Assembly: GCF_025465255.1 (NCBI RefSeq)
Contig: NZ_JAODNI010000121.1
Coordinates: 1 to 64,000, forward strand
DNA length: 64,000 nt
Source: Pseudonocardia sp.
GTDB taxonomy: Bacteria; Actinomycetota; Actinomycetes; Mycobacteriales; Pseudonocardiaceae
Direction: 5' to 3'
The notes beneath the pieces are model-generated. The model was not told the origin of the DNA, made no database searches, and saw nothing but the letters and a program-made list of their open reading frames with translations. The position numbers were made by a program, and so were the translations under genes. This document shows, piece by piece, positions 25,276 to 33,442 of the stretch (the stretch's first letter is position 1; each line of letters begins with the position of its first letter).

Positions 25276-25296
25276 CCGGATCTCTACTGGATCCGG
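25276..25296. terminator. Short hairpin between convergent genes
   Basis: A 7-bp stem (25276-25282 with 25290-25296) and 7-nt loop lie in the 17-bp gap between the L,D-transpeptidase gene and the acyl-CoA ligase gene, overlapping the ligase stop codon. Modest, but well placed for both strands. Confidence 0.4.
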
Positions 25297-26867
25297 CGTT
25301 CGACCCCCGCCCAGGCCTTGTCCCGGAGCACGAACTTCTGGATCTTGCCGGTGGAGGTCTTGGGGAGCTCGCCGAACGTGACCGTCTTGGGCGCCTTGAA
25401 CCGCGCCAGCCGGCCCTTCACGTGTTCGACGATCTCCTCCTCGGTCACGCTCGCGCCCTCCTGCAGGGTCACGTACGCGGCCGGGACCTCCCCCCACCGC
25501 TCGTCCGGGACGGCGATCACCGCCGCCTCCAGCACGGCGGGGTGGTCCATGATCGCCTGCTCCACCTCCACCGAGGCGATGTTCTCCCCACCCGAGATGA
25601 TCACGTCCTTGGTGCGGTCGCGGAGCTCCACATAGCCGTCCGGGTGCACGACACCGATATCCCCGGTCCGGAACCAGCCGTCCGGCGCGGCCGCGGCCGT
25701 CGCCTCCGGGTCCTTGAGGTAGCCGAGCATGACGTTGTTGCCCCGCAGCGCGATCTGCCCGGTCGTCGCGCCGTCCGCGGGGACGTCCGCGCCGTCCTCG
25801 CCGATCACCCGCGGCGTGAACGCGATCATGTTCCCGACGCCCTGCCGCGCCTTGAGCCGCGACTGCGCGTCCTGGTCCAGGCCGTTCCACTCCGGCTTCC
25901 AGTCGCAGATCATCGCCGGGCCGAACGTCTCGGTCAGCCCGTAGAGATGCGTGACGTCGAACCCGAGCTCGTCCATCCGCCGCAGGATGGCGGGCGAGGG
26001 CGGCGCCCCGCCCGTGGCAATCCGCACGACGTGGCCGTCGGGCAGCGGCGAGGCCTCCTTCGCGTACGCCAGCATGCTCAGCACCGTCGGCGCGCCGTTG
26101 AGGTGCGTGACGCCCTCGTCGCGGATCAGCCGCCACACCTCCTTCGGATCGACCTTCGGCAGGCACACGTGCGTCGCGGCCGCCGCCGTCACCGCCCAGG
26201 GGAAGCACCAGCCGTTGCAGTGGAACATCGGCAACGTCCAGAGGTGGACCGCCGACGGCGAGAGCCCGGTGTGTCCGACCATCGCCAGGGCCTGCAGGTA
26301 GGCGCCGCGGTGGTGGTACATCACGCCCTTGGGACGGCCGGTGGTCCCGGACGTGTAGTTGATCGAGAGCAGCGACCGCTCGTCCGCCGGGGTGATCGCC
26401 GCCGGCTCGGCGCCCGCGATCAGCGCCTCGTACTCCGCTCCGCCTCGGATCCGCACCGGCGGGCGGCCGAGCTGCGCGTACGCGGTGTCCACCAGCTCGT
26501 CGAAGGCCGGGTCGTGGACCAGCACGGCCGCCTCGGAGTGCTCGAGGATGTAGGCGACCTCCCCCGCGGAGAGCCGCGTGTTCACCGCGACGAGCGGGAC
26601 GCCCGCCCACGGGACGCCGTAGTTCGCCTCCAGCAGGACGTGCGTGTTCGGCGCCAGCACCGCCACCGGCCGGCCCTGAGCCAACGGTTCGAGGGCCCCC
26701 GCCAGGCGCCGGCACCGGTCGCGCAGCTCCGCGTAGGTCCAGCGCTCGGCGCCGTCGATCACCGCCGTCCGGTCCCCGTGCGCGGCCGCGGCGCGGTCCA
26801 GGTACGAGACCGGCGTCAGCGGCTCGAACGACAGGGCGGACAGGAGATCGGTGGCGTCGGTGCTCAC
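25284..26867 (-). CDS. Acyl-CoA ligase (fatty-acid type, AMP-forming)
   Basis: 527 residues of the ANL superfamily, activating a carboxylic acid through an acyl-AMP to its CoA ester. Seen: the P-loop INYTSGTTGRPKGVMYHHRGAY, LWTLPMFHCNGWCFPWAVTA (substrate tunnel motif seen in AlkK-like medium/long-chain ligases), YGLTETFGPAMICDW, DGWFRTGDIGVVHPDGYVELRDRTKDVIISGGENIASVEVE and the C-terminal lysine in PKTSTGKIQKFVLR. The GTG at 26867 gives the usual length; an in-frame GTG at 26891 is an alternative. It is divergent from an acyl-CoA dehydrogenase gene across 171 bp, which makes a beta-oxidation or acid-catabolism pair plausible. Confidence 0.9.
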   Translation of the reverse strand: MSTDATDLLSALSFEPLTPVSYLDRAAAAHGDRTAVIDGAERWTYAELRDRCRRLAGALEPLAQGRPVAVLAPNTHVLLEANYGVPWAGVPLVAVNTRLSAGEVAYILEHSEAAVLVHDPAFDELVDTAYAQLGRPPVRIRGGAEYEALIAGAEPAAITPADERSLLSINYTSGTTGRPKGVMYHHRGAYLQALAMVGHTGLSPSAVHLWTLPMFHCNGWCFPWAVTAAAATHVCLPKVDPKEVWRLIRDEGVTHLNGAPTVLSMLAYAKEASPLPDGHVVRIATGGAPPSPAILRRMDELGFDVTHLYGLTETFGPAMICDWKPEWNGLDQDAQSRLKARQGVGNMIAFTPRVIGEDGADVPADGATTGQIALRGNNVMLGYLKDPEATAAAAPDGWFRTGDIGVVHPDGYVELRDRTKDVIISGGENIASVEVEQAIMDHPAVLEAAVIAVPDERWGEVPAAYVTLQEGASVTEEEIVEHVKGRLARFKAPKTVTFGELPKTSTGKIQKFVLRDKAWAGVERRIQ

Positions 26868-26950
26868 GTCCGCAGCTTCCCGGTGCCGCACCGGTACCGC
26901 AACGGGTGGGGCGCCGGGAGTGCCACCTCACGATCCGCCCGACTTTTAAT

Positions 26951-26969
26951 GCGACTGCACTACTGTCGC
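26951..26969. promoter_or_regulatory. Candidate operator (GCGAC-N9-GTCGC) in the divergent ligase/dehydrogenase gap
   Basis: Inverted 5-bp arms flank 9 nt, just downstream of the most AT-rich patch of the gap (26943-26950). The position between two divergent acyl-CoA genes fits a shared regulator of TetR type. No consensus is known to me, so this is a weak call. Confidence 0.3.
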
Positions 26970-27038
26970 CAGCACATGCATCGGGTGCAGGATGGGCCCG
27001 GAGCTCAGGAGCGCGACGACAGCGGAGGTGCGGACACG

Positions 27039-28325
27039 ATGGCGTGGGACTTCTCCACCGAACCGGAGTTCGAGAAGCAGTTGCAGTGGATGCAGGAGTT
27101 CGTCCGCGAGGAGATCTTCCCGCTGGAGACCCTGGACATCGACCGTGAGACGTTCGGGCGGATCACCGCCCCGCTCAAGGAGAAGGTCAAGGAGAAGGGC
27201 CTGTGGGCCTCGCACCTGCCTCCGGAGCTCGGCGGCGGCGGGTTCGGGCAGGTCAAGCTCGGCCTGATGCACGAGATCCTCGGACAATGCCGGTACGCGC
27301 CGGGCATCTTCGGCAACCAGGCGCCGGACTCTGGCAACGCCGAGCTGCTGGCGATCGGCGGCTCGCCGGAGCAGAAGGAGCAGTGGATGCACCCGCTGCT
27401 GCGCGGCGAGCTGCGCAGCTGCTTCTCCATGACCGAGCCCGGCGCCGGCGCCGACCCGACCCTGCTGACCACGCGCGCCGTCCTCGAGGGCGACGAGTAC
27501 GTCATCAACGGGCACAAGTGGTTCTCGTCCAACGCCTCGGCAGCGGACTTCCTCATCGTCATGGCGGTGACGGATCCCGACGTCTCGCCGTACCAGGGCT
27601 CGTCGATGATCATCGTTCCGGTGGACACACCCGGCGTGGACATCGTCAGGGACATCCCGGTGATGGAGCACTCGTTCGTGCAGCCCCGCCTCGAGGGCGG
27701 GCACGCGGAGATCCTCTACCGCGATGTGCGGGTGCCGAGGAGCAACCTCGTCGGCAACCCGGGCGACGGCTTCAAGCTCGCCCAACAGCGCCTCGGCCCG
27801 GGCCGCATCCACCACGCGATGCGCTGGCTCGGCCAGTCGAAGCGCGCCTTCGACATGCTCTGCGAGCGGGCCGTCAGCCGGCACACGCACGGCTCGGTGC
27901 TGGCCGACAAGCAGATGATCCAGGAAATGGTCGCGATGTCGGCGGCGGAGATGAAGGCCGCGCGGCTGCTCACCCTGCAGGCCGCCTGGACGATGGACCA
28001 GGTCGGCGCGTCGAACGCCCGGGTCGAGATCGGCATGATCAAGTACTGGGGCGCGAAGGTGCTCCACGACGTGATCGACCGCGCGATCCAGGTGCACGGC
28101 TCGCTGGGTTTCTCCGGCGACCTGCCGCTCGAGTCGATGTACCGCGCCGCCCGCGCCGCCCGGATCTACGACGGCCCGGACGAGGTGCACAAGGCCACGG
28201 TCGCGAAGCGGATCCTGCGCGGCTACACGCCGACCGAGGTCCCGACGGAGCACGTCCCGACCCGCACCGCGGCGGCCCAGAAGAAGTTCGCCCAGTACCT
28301 GGAGCTGGCGACCGCCAACGCGTAG
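27039..28325 (+). CDS. Acyl-CoA dehydrogenase (ACAD10/11-like subgroup)
   Basis: 428 residues, flavoprotein oxidising acyl-CoA esters. Seen: an N-terminal helical domain with GLWASHLPPELGGGGFGQVKLG, the middle beta domain with CFSMTEPGAGADPTLLTTRA and INGHKWFSSNASAADFLIVM, VRVPRSNLVGNPGDGFKLAQQRLGPGRIHHAMR, and C-terminal VHGSLGFSGDLPLESMYRAARAARIYDGPDEVHKATVAKRIL. The YDGPDEVH stretch at the active-site position and the long AARLLTLQAAW helix resemble the ACAD10/11-like branch rather than short-chain FadE. ATG at 27039 with GGAGG 11 nt upstream. Its end is followed within 4 bp by the long palindromic repeat. Confidence 0.92.
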   Translation: MAWDFSTEPEFEKQLQWMQEFVREEIFPLETLDIDRETFGRITAPLKEKVKEKGLWASHLPPELGGGGFGQVKLGLMHEILGQCRYAPGIFGNQAPDSGNAELLAIGGSPEQKEQWMHPLLRGELRSCFSMTEPGAGADPTLLTTRAVLEGDEYVINGHKWFSSNASAADFLIVMAVTDPDVSPYQGSSMIIVPVDTPGVDIVRDIPVMEHSFVQPRLEGGHAEILYRDVRVPRSNLVGNPGDGFKLAQQRLGPGRIHHAMRWLGQSKRAFDMLCERAVSRHTHGSVLADKQMIQEMVAMSAAEMKAARLLTLQAAWTMDQVGASNARVEIGMIKYWGAKVLHDVIDRAIQVHGSLGFSGDLPLESMYRAARAARIYDGPDEVHKATVAKRILRGYTPTEVPTEHVPTRTAAAQKKFAQYLELATANA

Positions 28326-28329
28326 CCCC

Positions 28330-28388
28330 CGTCATGGAGCCACAACGCGCGTTTTCGGGCCAGGAAACCGCGTTGTGGCTCCATGACG
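28330..28388. repeat. Long palindromic repeat, copy 1 (bidirectional terminator-like)
   Basis: A perfect 20-bp stem (28330-28349 with 28369-28388) whose arm reads CATGGAGCCACAACGCG in part. After one unpaired base the stem continues for six more pairs (28351-28356 with 28363-28368, one G-T) to a GGGCCA loop. It sits between the stop of the acyl-CoA dehydrogenase gene and the stop of the convergent 55-residue gene. A second copy with nearly the same arms is at 35712-35760. Confidence 0.85.
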
Positions 28389-28407
28389 CCGATTTCCGGT
28401 GGGCGCG

Positions 28408-28575
28408 TTACGACTGTCCGGTGTTCGTTTCGGCGGCGCGTTCATGGAGGCGGGAGCGGATCTCGTCCGGGGTGTAGGCGCGGCGCCGCCGCTCGCCCCG
28501 GGCCGCCACCACGCCCGTCGCCGCGACGCCGGCCAGGCCGGCGAGGCCCAGCGCCTTCCAGAGGGTGATCCGCAC
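28408..28575 (-). CDS. Small membrane-type protein (55 aa), unknown
   Basis: Starts with GTG at 28575 and ends TAA at 28408. Sequence features: VRITLWKALGLAGLAGVAATGVV, a single hydrophobic Gly/Ala helix, then a basic stop-transfer RGERRRRAYTPDEIRSRLHER and a polar end. The GLAGVAATGVVxARxERRRRxYTPDEIRxRLHER layout looks like a small conserved actinobacterial protein of unknown role; I know it only as a pattern. It is divergent from the papain-like hydrolase gene with just 18 bp between starts, so both promoters must overlap coding or start regions. No enzyme motif. Confidence 0.65.
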   Translation of the reverse strand: MRITLWKALGLAGLAGVAATGVVAARGERRRRAYTPDEIRSRLHERAAETNTGQS

Positions 28576-28580
28576 CGCCC

Positions 28581-28586
28581 TAGGCT
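28581..28586 (+). promoter_or_regulatory. Candidate -10 box (TAGGCT), leaderless arrangement
   Basis: TAGGCT ends 7 nt before the GTG at 28594 and there is no ribosome-binding site. Same spacing as the boxes at 30689, 31636 and 38826. Confidence 0.5.
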
Positions 28587-28593
28587 AGCGGCC

Positions 28594-29352
28594 GTGCCCC
28601 GCACCACGATCACGCTGGACCAGGCGCTCGACCTGACCCGCACGGGCGACGTCTGGCTCTTCCGCGGTCGCAGCGGTGCTGACCGCGCGATCCGCAGTCT
28701 GACGAACGCGCCGGTCAACCATGTCGGCATGGCGATCGTGGTCGACGACCTCCCGCCGCTGATGTGGCACGCGGAGCTCGGCCGGGCCCTGCCGGACCTC
28801 TGGGCGGGCCGCCACCACCGCGGCGTGCAGCTGCACGACCTGCGCCACGCCGTCATGCAGTGGGGTCACCGCTACGGCCAGCGCGCCTGGCTGCGCCAGC
28901 TCGAGGGCGAGGTCACCCGCGAGATGGAGGACGCCGCGCTCCGCACGGTCGCCCGCCTCGACGGCACGCCGTTCCCCTCCACCGCGCGCCTCGCCGGACG
29001 CTGGCTGCGCGGCCGGGCGCCGCAGGCCCAGGACACGCTCACGCGGTTCCGCCGGAGCGGCGGCACGGTCCTGGGGAAGGTGCGCGGTCTCGTCGGCGGG
29101 GAGCGGGAGTTCCGGGAGACACCCGGCACCGGGACCGGCGCGGGCGAGGCCTTCTCTGCGCTGTCGACCGCGTACTGCGCGGAGGTCGTCGCCGTCACGT
29201 ACGAGGAGATGCGGCTGCTGCCCGCCGGTAACCGGCCCAACTGGTACGACCCGGGCAGGTTCTGGAGCGGCGACGAGCTGGTCCTCGCCCCCGGCTACTC
29301 CCTCGGCGGGGAGATCGCGGTCGCACTCCCGCCACCGCGTCCACAGGCGTGA
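28594..29352 (+). CDS. YiiX/YebB-like permuted papain-fold cysteine hydrolase
   Basis: 252 residues. The order of catalytic residues is that of permuted NlpC/P60-like (C92, YiiX-type) hydrolases: an early GDVWLFRGRSGADRAIRSLTNAPVNHVGMAIVV with the His, and a late FSALSTAYCAEVVAVTYEEMRLLP with the Cys. Middle region FRRSGGTVLGKVRGLVGG is basic. There is no signal peptide or membrane helix. Relatives act as amidases or lipid-modifying enzymes; the substrate is unknown. GTG start at 28594 by leaderless arrangement. The 3' end overlaps the convergent MarR gene by 58 bp. Confidence 0.78.
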   Translation: MPRTTITLDQALDLTRTGDVWLFRGRSGADRAIRSLTNAPVNHVGMAIVVDDLPPLMWHAELGRALPDLWAGRHHRGVQLHDLRHAVMQWGHRYGQRAWLRQLEGEVTREMEDAALRTVARLDGTPFPSTARLAGRWLRGRAPQAQDTLTRFRRSGGTVLGKVRGLVGGEREFRETPGTGTGAGEAFSALSTAYCAEVVAVTYEEMRLLPAGNRPNWYDPGRFWSGDELVLAPGYSLGGEIAVALPPPRPQA

Positions 29353-29870
29353 CCGGGAGACGGCCCCGGCCCGCCTCCGGGGATGCCCCGGACGAGTTCC
29401 TGTTCGGACTCGCGGTGCCGGCCGAGCATCTCCGTCGTCCCGGCCAGGAACCGCAGGACGACGTCCAGTTCGGCGTCGGAGAAACCGGTGAGCATCGCGT
29501 CCATCCGGTCCCCGAGCGGGCCGAAGAACTGCCGGCCGATCGCCGCCGCCGTGTCCCTGTACCGCAGAGCGACGCGTCGGCGGTCCGAGTCCTCCCGGGT
29601 GCGCAGGACGTGCCCGAGCCGTTCCAGCCGGTCGACGACGGCGGTGGTCGCGCCCGAGGAGAGGCCCAGCTGCGCGCCGAGCCGGCCCGGGGTCAGCGGC
29701 GAACCCTCGAGGTCCGCCTGCAGCACCGCGAGCATCGCGTTCAGGTCCGTGGGATGCAGCCCGTGCCGCTCGGCGAAGACCTGCCCCACGAGGACCGACT
29801 CCGACGCGTACCCCTGCAGCAGCCGCACCAGCTCGTCCCGGCGGCCGCCCCGGGCCGGCTCGTCCCCCAT
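29295..29870 (-). CDS. MarR-family transcriptional regulator
   Basis: 191 residues. Winged-helix MarR fold: HGLHPTDLNAMLAVLQADLEGSPLTPGRLGAQLGLSSGATTAVVDRLERLGHVLRTREDSDRRRVALRYRDTA contains the recognition helix (SSGATTAVVDRLERLG) and the wing DSDRRRVAL. C-terminal dimerisation helices follow (FSDAELDVVLRFLAGTTEML). The last ~30 residues are Gly/Pro-rich and lie over the end of the convergent hydrolase gene, suggesting a stop-codon shift. ATG at 29870. The crotonase gene ends 25 bp upstream on the same strand; the target is unknown. Confidence 0.9.
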   Translation of the reverse strand: MGDEPARGGRRDELVRLLQGYASESVLVGQVFAERHGLHPTDLNAMLAVLQADLEGSPLTPGRLGAQLGLSSGATTAVVDRLERLGHVLRTREDSDRRRVALRYRDTAAAIGRQFFGPLGDRMDAMLTGFSDAELDVVLRFLAGTTEMLGRHRESEQELVRGIPGGGPGPSPGHACGRGGGSATAISPPRE

Positions 29871-29895
29871 GATCGGAGCCTAACTCCGGTCCCGC

Positions 29896-30678
29896 TCAAC
29901 GGCCCGACCAGCGCGGCGGCCGCTTCTGCAGGAACGCGTCGACGCCCTCCTGCCGGTCCGTGGACGCCATGATCGCCTCGGTCGCCGTGGCCGTCGCGGC
30001 CCAGCCCCGCTCGTCCGGCTCGCCGACCACGGCCTCCAGCGCCCGCAGCGAGGCGGACACCGCGACCGGCGCGTTGGCGCACACCTGCTCGGCCAGCGCG
30101 ACCGCCGCGGCCTCGGCCTCGCCGGCGTCGACCAGCTCGTTGACCAGCCCGAGGCCGTACGCGCGCTCGGCGCCCAGGGGCTGCCCGGTCAGCAGCATCT
30201 GCTTGGCTACGTTGAGCGGCAGCGGCCGCGGGGTCCGGAACAGCGCGCCGCAGTTGGCGATCAGCCCGCGGGCGACCTCCGGCAGCGCGAACCGCGCGTC
30301 CCGGCCCGCGACGACGAGGTCGCAGGCCAGCACGATCTCGAACCCGCCGCCGTAGGCGACGCCCTCGACCGCCGCGATCAACGGAGTGGCGCGCTCCCGG
30401 CGGACGACGCCGTAGTTGCCGCCGCGCTCGGTCGGGGTGCCGGCGCCGTTCGCGAGGTCCGTCCCGGCGCAGAACGCGGCCGGGCCGCCGGTGAGGACGC
30501 CGCACCAGAGGTCCGGGTCGTCGTCGAGCTCGTTGAGGGCCGCGTCGAGACCGGCGGTCATGGCGGCGTCGACGGCATTGCGCTTGTCGGCGCGGTCCAT
30601 GTGGATCAGCAGGACGCGCCCGCGGCGCTCGGTGGTGACCCGCGGCGGCGTCACGGGCGCGGAGAGGGAGGTGCTCAC
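29896..30678 (-). CDS. Enoyl-CoA hydratase/isomerase (crotonase) family protein
   Basis: 260 residues of the crotonase fold. Oxyanion-hole elements ADKRNAVDAAMTAGL and GPAAFCAGTDL are present, and GVAYGGGFEIVLACDLVVAGRDARFALPEVARGL carries both glutamates expected for hydratase activity. The C-terminal DRQEGVDAFLQKRPPRWSGR is the usual CoA-contacting end. GTG at 30678, divergent from an LLM oxidoreductase gene (23-bp gap). The substrate is unknown; function in beta-oxidation alongside the acyl-CoA ligases here is inference. Confidence 0.92.
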   Translation of the reverse strand: MSTSLSAPVTPPRVTTERRGRVLLIHMDRADKRNAVDAAMTAGLDAALNELDDDPDLWCGVLTGGPAAFCAGTDLANGAGTPTERGGNYGVVRRERATPLIAAVEGVAYGGGFEIVLACDLVVAGRDARFALPEVARGLIANCGALFRTPRPLPLNVAKQMLLTGQPLGAERAYGLGLVNELVDAGEAEAAAVALAEQVCANAPVAVSASLRALEAVVGEPDERGWAATATATEAIMASTDRQEGVDAFLQKRPPRWSGR

Positions 30679-30688
30679 AGGGCCACCG

Positions 30689-30694
30689 TAAGGT
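30689..30694 (+). promoter_or_regulatory. Candidate -10 box (TAAGGT), leaderless arrangement
   Basis: TAAGGT ends 7 nt before the GTG at 30702, inside the 23-bp divergent gap. No ribosome-binding site is visible. Confidence 0.5.
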
Positions 30695-30701
30695 CCGGAG
30701 C

Positions 30702-31625
30702 GTGACTGACACAGGTGACACGATCGTCAAATTCAGTCTGCCGCCGATCGGCGTGTGGACCGGGGCGCTGGACACGGTCCCCGCCTCACGGGCCCGCGAG
30801 CTGGCCGCCGAGCTGGAGTCCCTGGGTTACGGCGCGCTCTGGATCCCCGAGGTCGCCGGCCGGGACCCCTTCGTCCACCTGTCGTTCCTGCTCTCCGCCA
30901 CCGAGCGGCTGATCGGGGCCACGGGCATCGCGAACATCTGGGCGCGCGACGCCGTCGCCACCTCCTGCGCGACGAAGGCGCTCACCGAGGCGTTCCCCGA
31001 ACGGGTGCTGATCGGCCTGGGCGTGAGCCACCAGAACCTGGTCGGCGGGCTGCGCGGGCACGACTACGCCAAACCGCTGACCGCGATGCGCGAGTACCTC
31101 GACGGGATCGAGGGTGCGCCGTACACCGCGCAGCGCCCGGCCACCCCGGCCCGCTACGTGCTCGCCGCGCTGCGCCCCAAGATGCTCGGCCTCGCCGGCG
31201 AACGGACCCAGGGCGCCCACCCGTACTTCGTGACGCCCGAGCACACGGCCCGCGCGCGGGAGACCCTCGGCACCGGCCCGCTGCTGTGCCCGGAGCAGGC
31301 CGTGGTGCTGGAGACGGACCCGGAGAAGGCACGCGTTATCGGCCGCGTCTACACCAGGACGTACCTGGCGCAGCCGAACTACGTGAACAACATCAGGACC
31401 CTCGGGTTCACCGAGGAGGACCTCGCGCCCGAGGGTGGTTCGGACGCCTTCGTCGACGCGCTGGTGGCGTGGGGCGACGTGGACACCGTCGTCGCCCGGG
31501 TCAAGGAGCACCTGGACGCGGGCGCCGACCACGTCGCGGTGCAGGCGCTGCCCGCCGAGAAGCGCGCGCTGCCGGACGCCCAGTGGCGCGAGCTGGCCGC
31601 GCCCCTCGCCGCCCTCCGCCGCTGA
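30702..31625 (+). CDS. LLM-class F420-type oxidoreductase
   Basis: 307 residues of the luciferase-like monooxygenase superfamily. Seen: PPIGVWTGALDTVPASRARELAAELESLGYGALWIPEVAGRDPFVHLSFLLSATERLIGATGIANIW, ERVLIGLGVSHQNLV, PARYVLAALRPKMLGLAGERTQGAHPYFVTPEHTARARE and DHVAVQALP. These elements match an actinobacterial F420-dependent subgroup whose reactions are mostly unknown; FMN use cannot be excluded. GTG start supported by a -10 box at 30689. Its stop is 23 bp from the MBL gene, which has its own candidate promoter overlapping the gap. Confidence 0.85.
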   Translation: MTDTGDTIVKFSLPPIGVWTGALDTVPASRARELAAELESLGYGALWIPEVAGRDPFVHLSFLLSATERLIGATGIANIWARDAVATSCATKALTEAFPERVLIGLGVSHQNLVGGLRGHDYAKPLTAMREYLDGIEGAPYTAQRPATPARYVLAALRPKMLGLAGERTQGAHPYFVTPEHTARARETLGTGPLLCPEQAVVLETDPEKARVIGRVYTRTYLAQPNYVNNIRTLGFTEEDLAPEGGSDAFVDALVAWGDVDTVVARVKEHLDAGADHVAVQALPAEKRALPDAQWRELAAPLAALRR

Positions 31626-31635
31626 CGCCGGACTC

Positions 31636-31641
31636 TAGGCT
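31636..31641 (+). promoter_or_regulatory. Candidate -10 box (TAGGCT), leaderless arrangement
   Basis: TAGGCT, identical to the box at 28581, ends 7 nt before the GTG at 31649. It lies in the 23-bp gap after the LLM gene, so the MBL gene can be transcribed independently. Confidence 0.5.
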
Positions 31642-31648
31642 CCCCCTC

Positions 31649-32770
31649 GTGCCCGCCCGCCCGATCGCCCGCTCCCTCCTCACCGCCGGGGCCCTCGCGG
31701 GGGCGACGGTCCTGGGCCGGGCGGCGCGCGGCCTTCCCACAGCCCTCGGCGCCGGATCGACCGCCCTGCTCGCGGCGGCCGCCCGCTCCCCGCACGCCCG
31801 GGACGGGGTGTTCACCAACACCGAGCCCGGGTCCGTCCTCGTCGAGGCGAGCCCGTGGACGATCCTGGGCCTCCTGCTCACCCGCGGGAGATCCGGACGC
31901 CCGTCCGACCCGGTGCCGCTGGCGCCCGCCCTGCCGCACGACGCGGACGCGGCCGAGCTGGCGGTGACCTGGTTCGGCCACTCGAGCGTCCTGCTCGAGA
32001 TCGACGGCTGTCGCGTGCTGGCGGACCCCGTCTGGGGCGAGCGCGTCTCCCCCTCCCCCGTCTTCGGGCCGAAGCGCCTGCACCCGGCGCCGGCGCCGCT
32101 GGAGCGGCTGCCGCCCGTCGACGTCCTGCTGATCTCGCACGACCACTACGACCATCTCGACCTGCCGACGGTCACCGCGATCGCCGCGGACCCGAAGCAT
32201 TCGGCGGCGCGGTTCGTCGTCCCGCTGGGGATCGGCGCCCACCTGCGTTCCTGGGGCGTCCCGGACGAGCGGATCACCGAGCTGGACTGGGGCGGCGCGA
32301 CGCGCGTGGCCGGACTGACCCTGACCTGCGCCGAGGCGCGGCACTTCTCCGGGCGGAGCCTGCGCCGCAACACGACGCAGTGGTCGTCCTGGGCGATCGC
32401 CGGCCCGCGGCATCGCGTGTACTTCGGCGGGGACACCGGCTACACGGCGGCCTTCGCCCGTGCGGGTGAACGACTCGGACCGTTCGACCTCACGGTCCTG
32501 CCGATCGGCGCCTACGCCGAGGTCTGGCCCGACGTCCACATGAATCCCGAGGAATCGGTCGCCGCACACCGGGATCTGCGGGGCGGGGTACTGCTGCCGG
32601 TGCACTGGGCCACGTTCAATCTCGGTTTCCACGCCTGGGCCGAACCCGTCGACCGGTTGCGTCTCGCCGCAGGAAAGGCGGGAATCCCGCTCGCGCTGCC
32701 CCTTCCCGGCCAGCGAATCGACCTCGCCGATCCTCCCGAGGTCCACGACTGGTGGTCACCGGTGGCCTGA
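31649..32770 (+). CDS. MBL-fold metallo-hydrolase (NAPE-PLD/UlaG-like)
   Basis: 373 residues. An N-terminal hydrophobic stretch (SLLTAGALAGATVLGRAARGL) may be an anchor or signal. The metallo-beta-lactamase core starts at LAVTWFGHSSVLLEIDGCRVLADPVW and has the metal motif LISHDHYDHLDLPT, EARHFSGRSLRRNTTQWSSW, YFGGDTGYTAAF with a bridging Asp and LLPVHWATFNLGFHAWAEPVDRL with the last His. This set matches the NAPE-PLD-like lipid phosphodiesterases and their bacterial relatives. Whether it hydrolyses a membrane lipid is inference. GTG at 31649. Confidence 0.87.
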   Translation: MPARPIARSLLTAGALAGATVLGRAARGLPTALGAGSTALLAAAARSPHARDGVFTNTEPGSVLVEASPWTILGLLLTRGRSGRPSDPVPLAPALPHDADAAELAVTWFGHSSVLLEIDGCRVLADPVWGERVSPSPVFGPKRLHPAPAPLERLPPVDVLLISHDHYDHLDLPTVTAIAADPKHSAARFVVPLGIGAHLRSWGVPDERITELDWGGATRVAGLTLTCAEARHFSGRSLRRNTTQWSSWAIAGPRHRVYFGGDTGYTAAFARAGERLGPFDLTVLPIGAYAEVWPDVHMNPEESVAAHRDLRGGVLLPVHWATFNLGFHAWAEPVDRLRLAAGKAGIPLALPLPGQRIDLADPPEVHDWWSPVA

Positions 32771-32923
32771 TCGACGCGTTCGCGGCTGCCGCACGGCGCG
32801 TTTCCCCTCATTCCCGCCCGTTTCCCCAGGTCGAAGGCCGCGTCCCGGCGACTTGCGGAGTGTGGGCCGAACAACACCCCGGGAACCTGCCACCCCCAAT
32901 CGACATTCGCGGCACTCGTCGTT

Positions 32924-32929
32924 TATTCT
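32924..32929 (+). promoter_or_regulatory. Candidate lsr2 promoter -10 (TATTCT)
   Basis: TATTCT is the best -10 match in the 289-bp gap before lsr2, in its most AT-rich patch. It would leave a 5' leader of about 125 nt. No good -35 was found, so this is tentative. The rest of the gap (32771-33059) shows nothing else. Confidence 0.3.
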
Positions 32930-33059
32930 CTGGACGGAAAGCACGAACCCAGGATTGAGTCAACGCAGCATCACGATCTCACCGCGAACAGTCCCCACCG
33001 GTCTCGGCCGGGGTTCCGGCGTACCCGGATCGACGAACACGTATCGAGAGGCGACGGAA

Positions 33060-33404
33060 GTGGCGAAGCAGACGACGGTGACCCTGATCGACGACCTCGA
33101 CGGTGGCGAGGCGGACGAGCAGATCGAATTCTCCGTCAACGGCAAGGCGTACGAGCTCGACCTGTCCGCGAAGAACGCCGAGGCCCTGCGCGACGCGCTC
33201 GCCCCGTACATTTCCGCGGCCCGGCGCGCCGCGGGCGGCAGCCGCCGCGGCGCCGCTTCCACCTCCGCGCCCGCGAGCCGGCCGGTTTCCGACCGCGAGC
33301 AGAATCAGGCGATTCGGGAATGGGCCGTCGCCCAGGGGATGAAGATCTCCGAGCGCGGCCGTATCCCGTCGAATGTGCTCCGGTCCTACCACGCCGCGCA
33401 CTGA
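33060..33404 (+). CDS. lsr2: Lsr2, H-NS-like nucleoid protein
   Basis: 114 residues. N-terminal dimerisation/oligomerisation domain: AKQTTVTLIDDLDGGEADEQIEFSVNGKAYELDLSAKNAEALRDALAPYISAARR. A flexible Gly/Ser/Arg-rich linker follows, then the DNA-binding domain NQAIREWAVAQGMKISERGRIPSNVLRSYHAAH with the AT-hook-like RGR that inserts into the minor groove of AT-rich DNA. It silences horizontally acquired and AT-rich genes in actinobacteria. The GTG at 33060 gives exactly the family N-terminus (MAKQT). Stand-alone gene with a hairpin after it. Confidence 0.97.
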   Translation: MAKQTTVTLIDDLDGGEADEQIEFSVNGKAYELDLSAKNAEALRDALAPYISAARRAAGGSRRGAASTSAPASRPVSDREQNQAIREWAVAQGMKISERGRIPSNVLRSYHAAH

Positions 33405-33414
33405 TCGCGGAATC

Positions 33415-33442
33415 GCCGGCCCGCGGCCCCGCCGCGGTCGGC
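33415..33442 (+). terminator. Hairpin after lsr2
   Basis: CCGCGG arms (33421-33426 with 33432-33437) extended by GCCG/CGGC outer arms across a small internal mismatch, loop of 5 nt, 10 bp past the lsr2 stop. Confidence 0.5.

Noticed and set aside
28334-28477. Short peptides MEPQRAF... read from both copies of the palindrome (also at 35711)
   Set aside because: They arise from translating the same palindromic repeat and have no other coding support.
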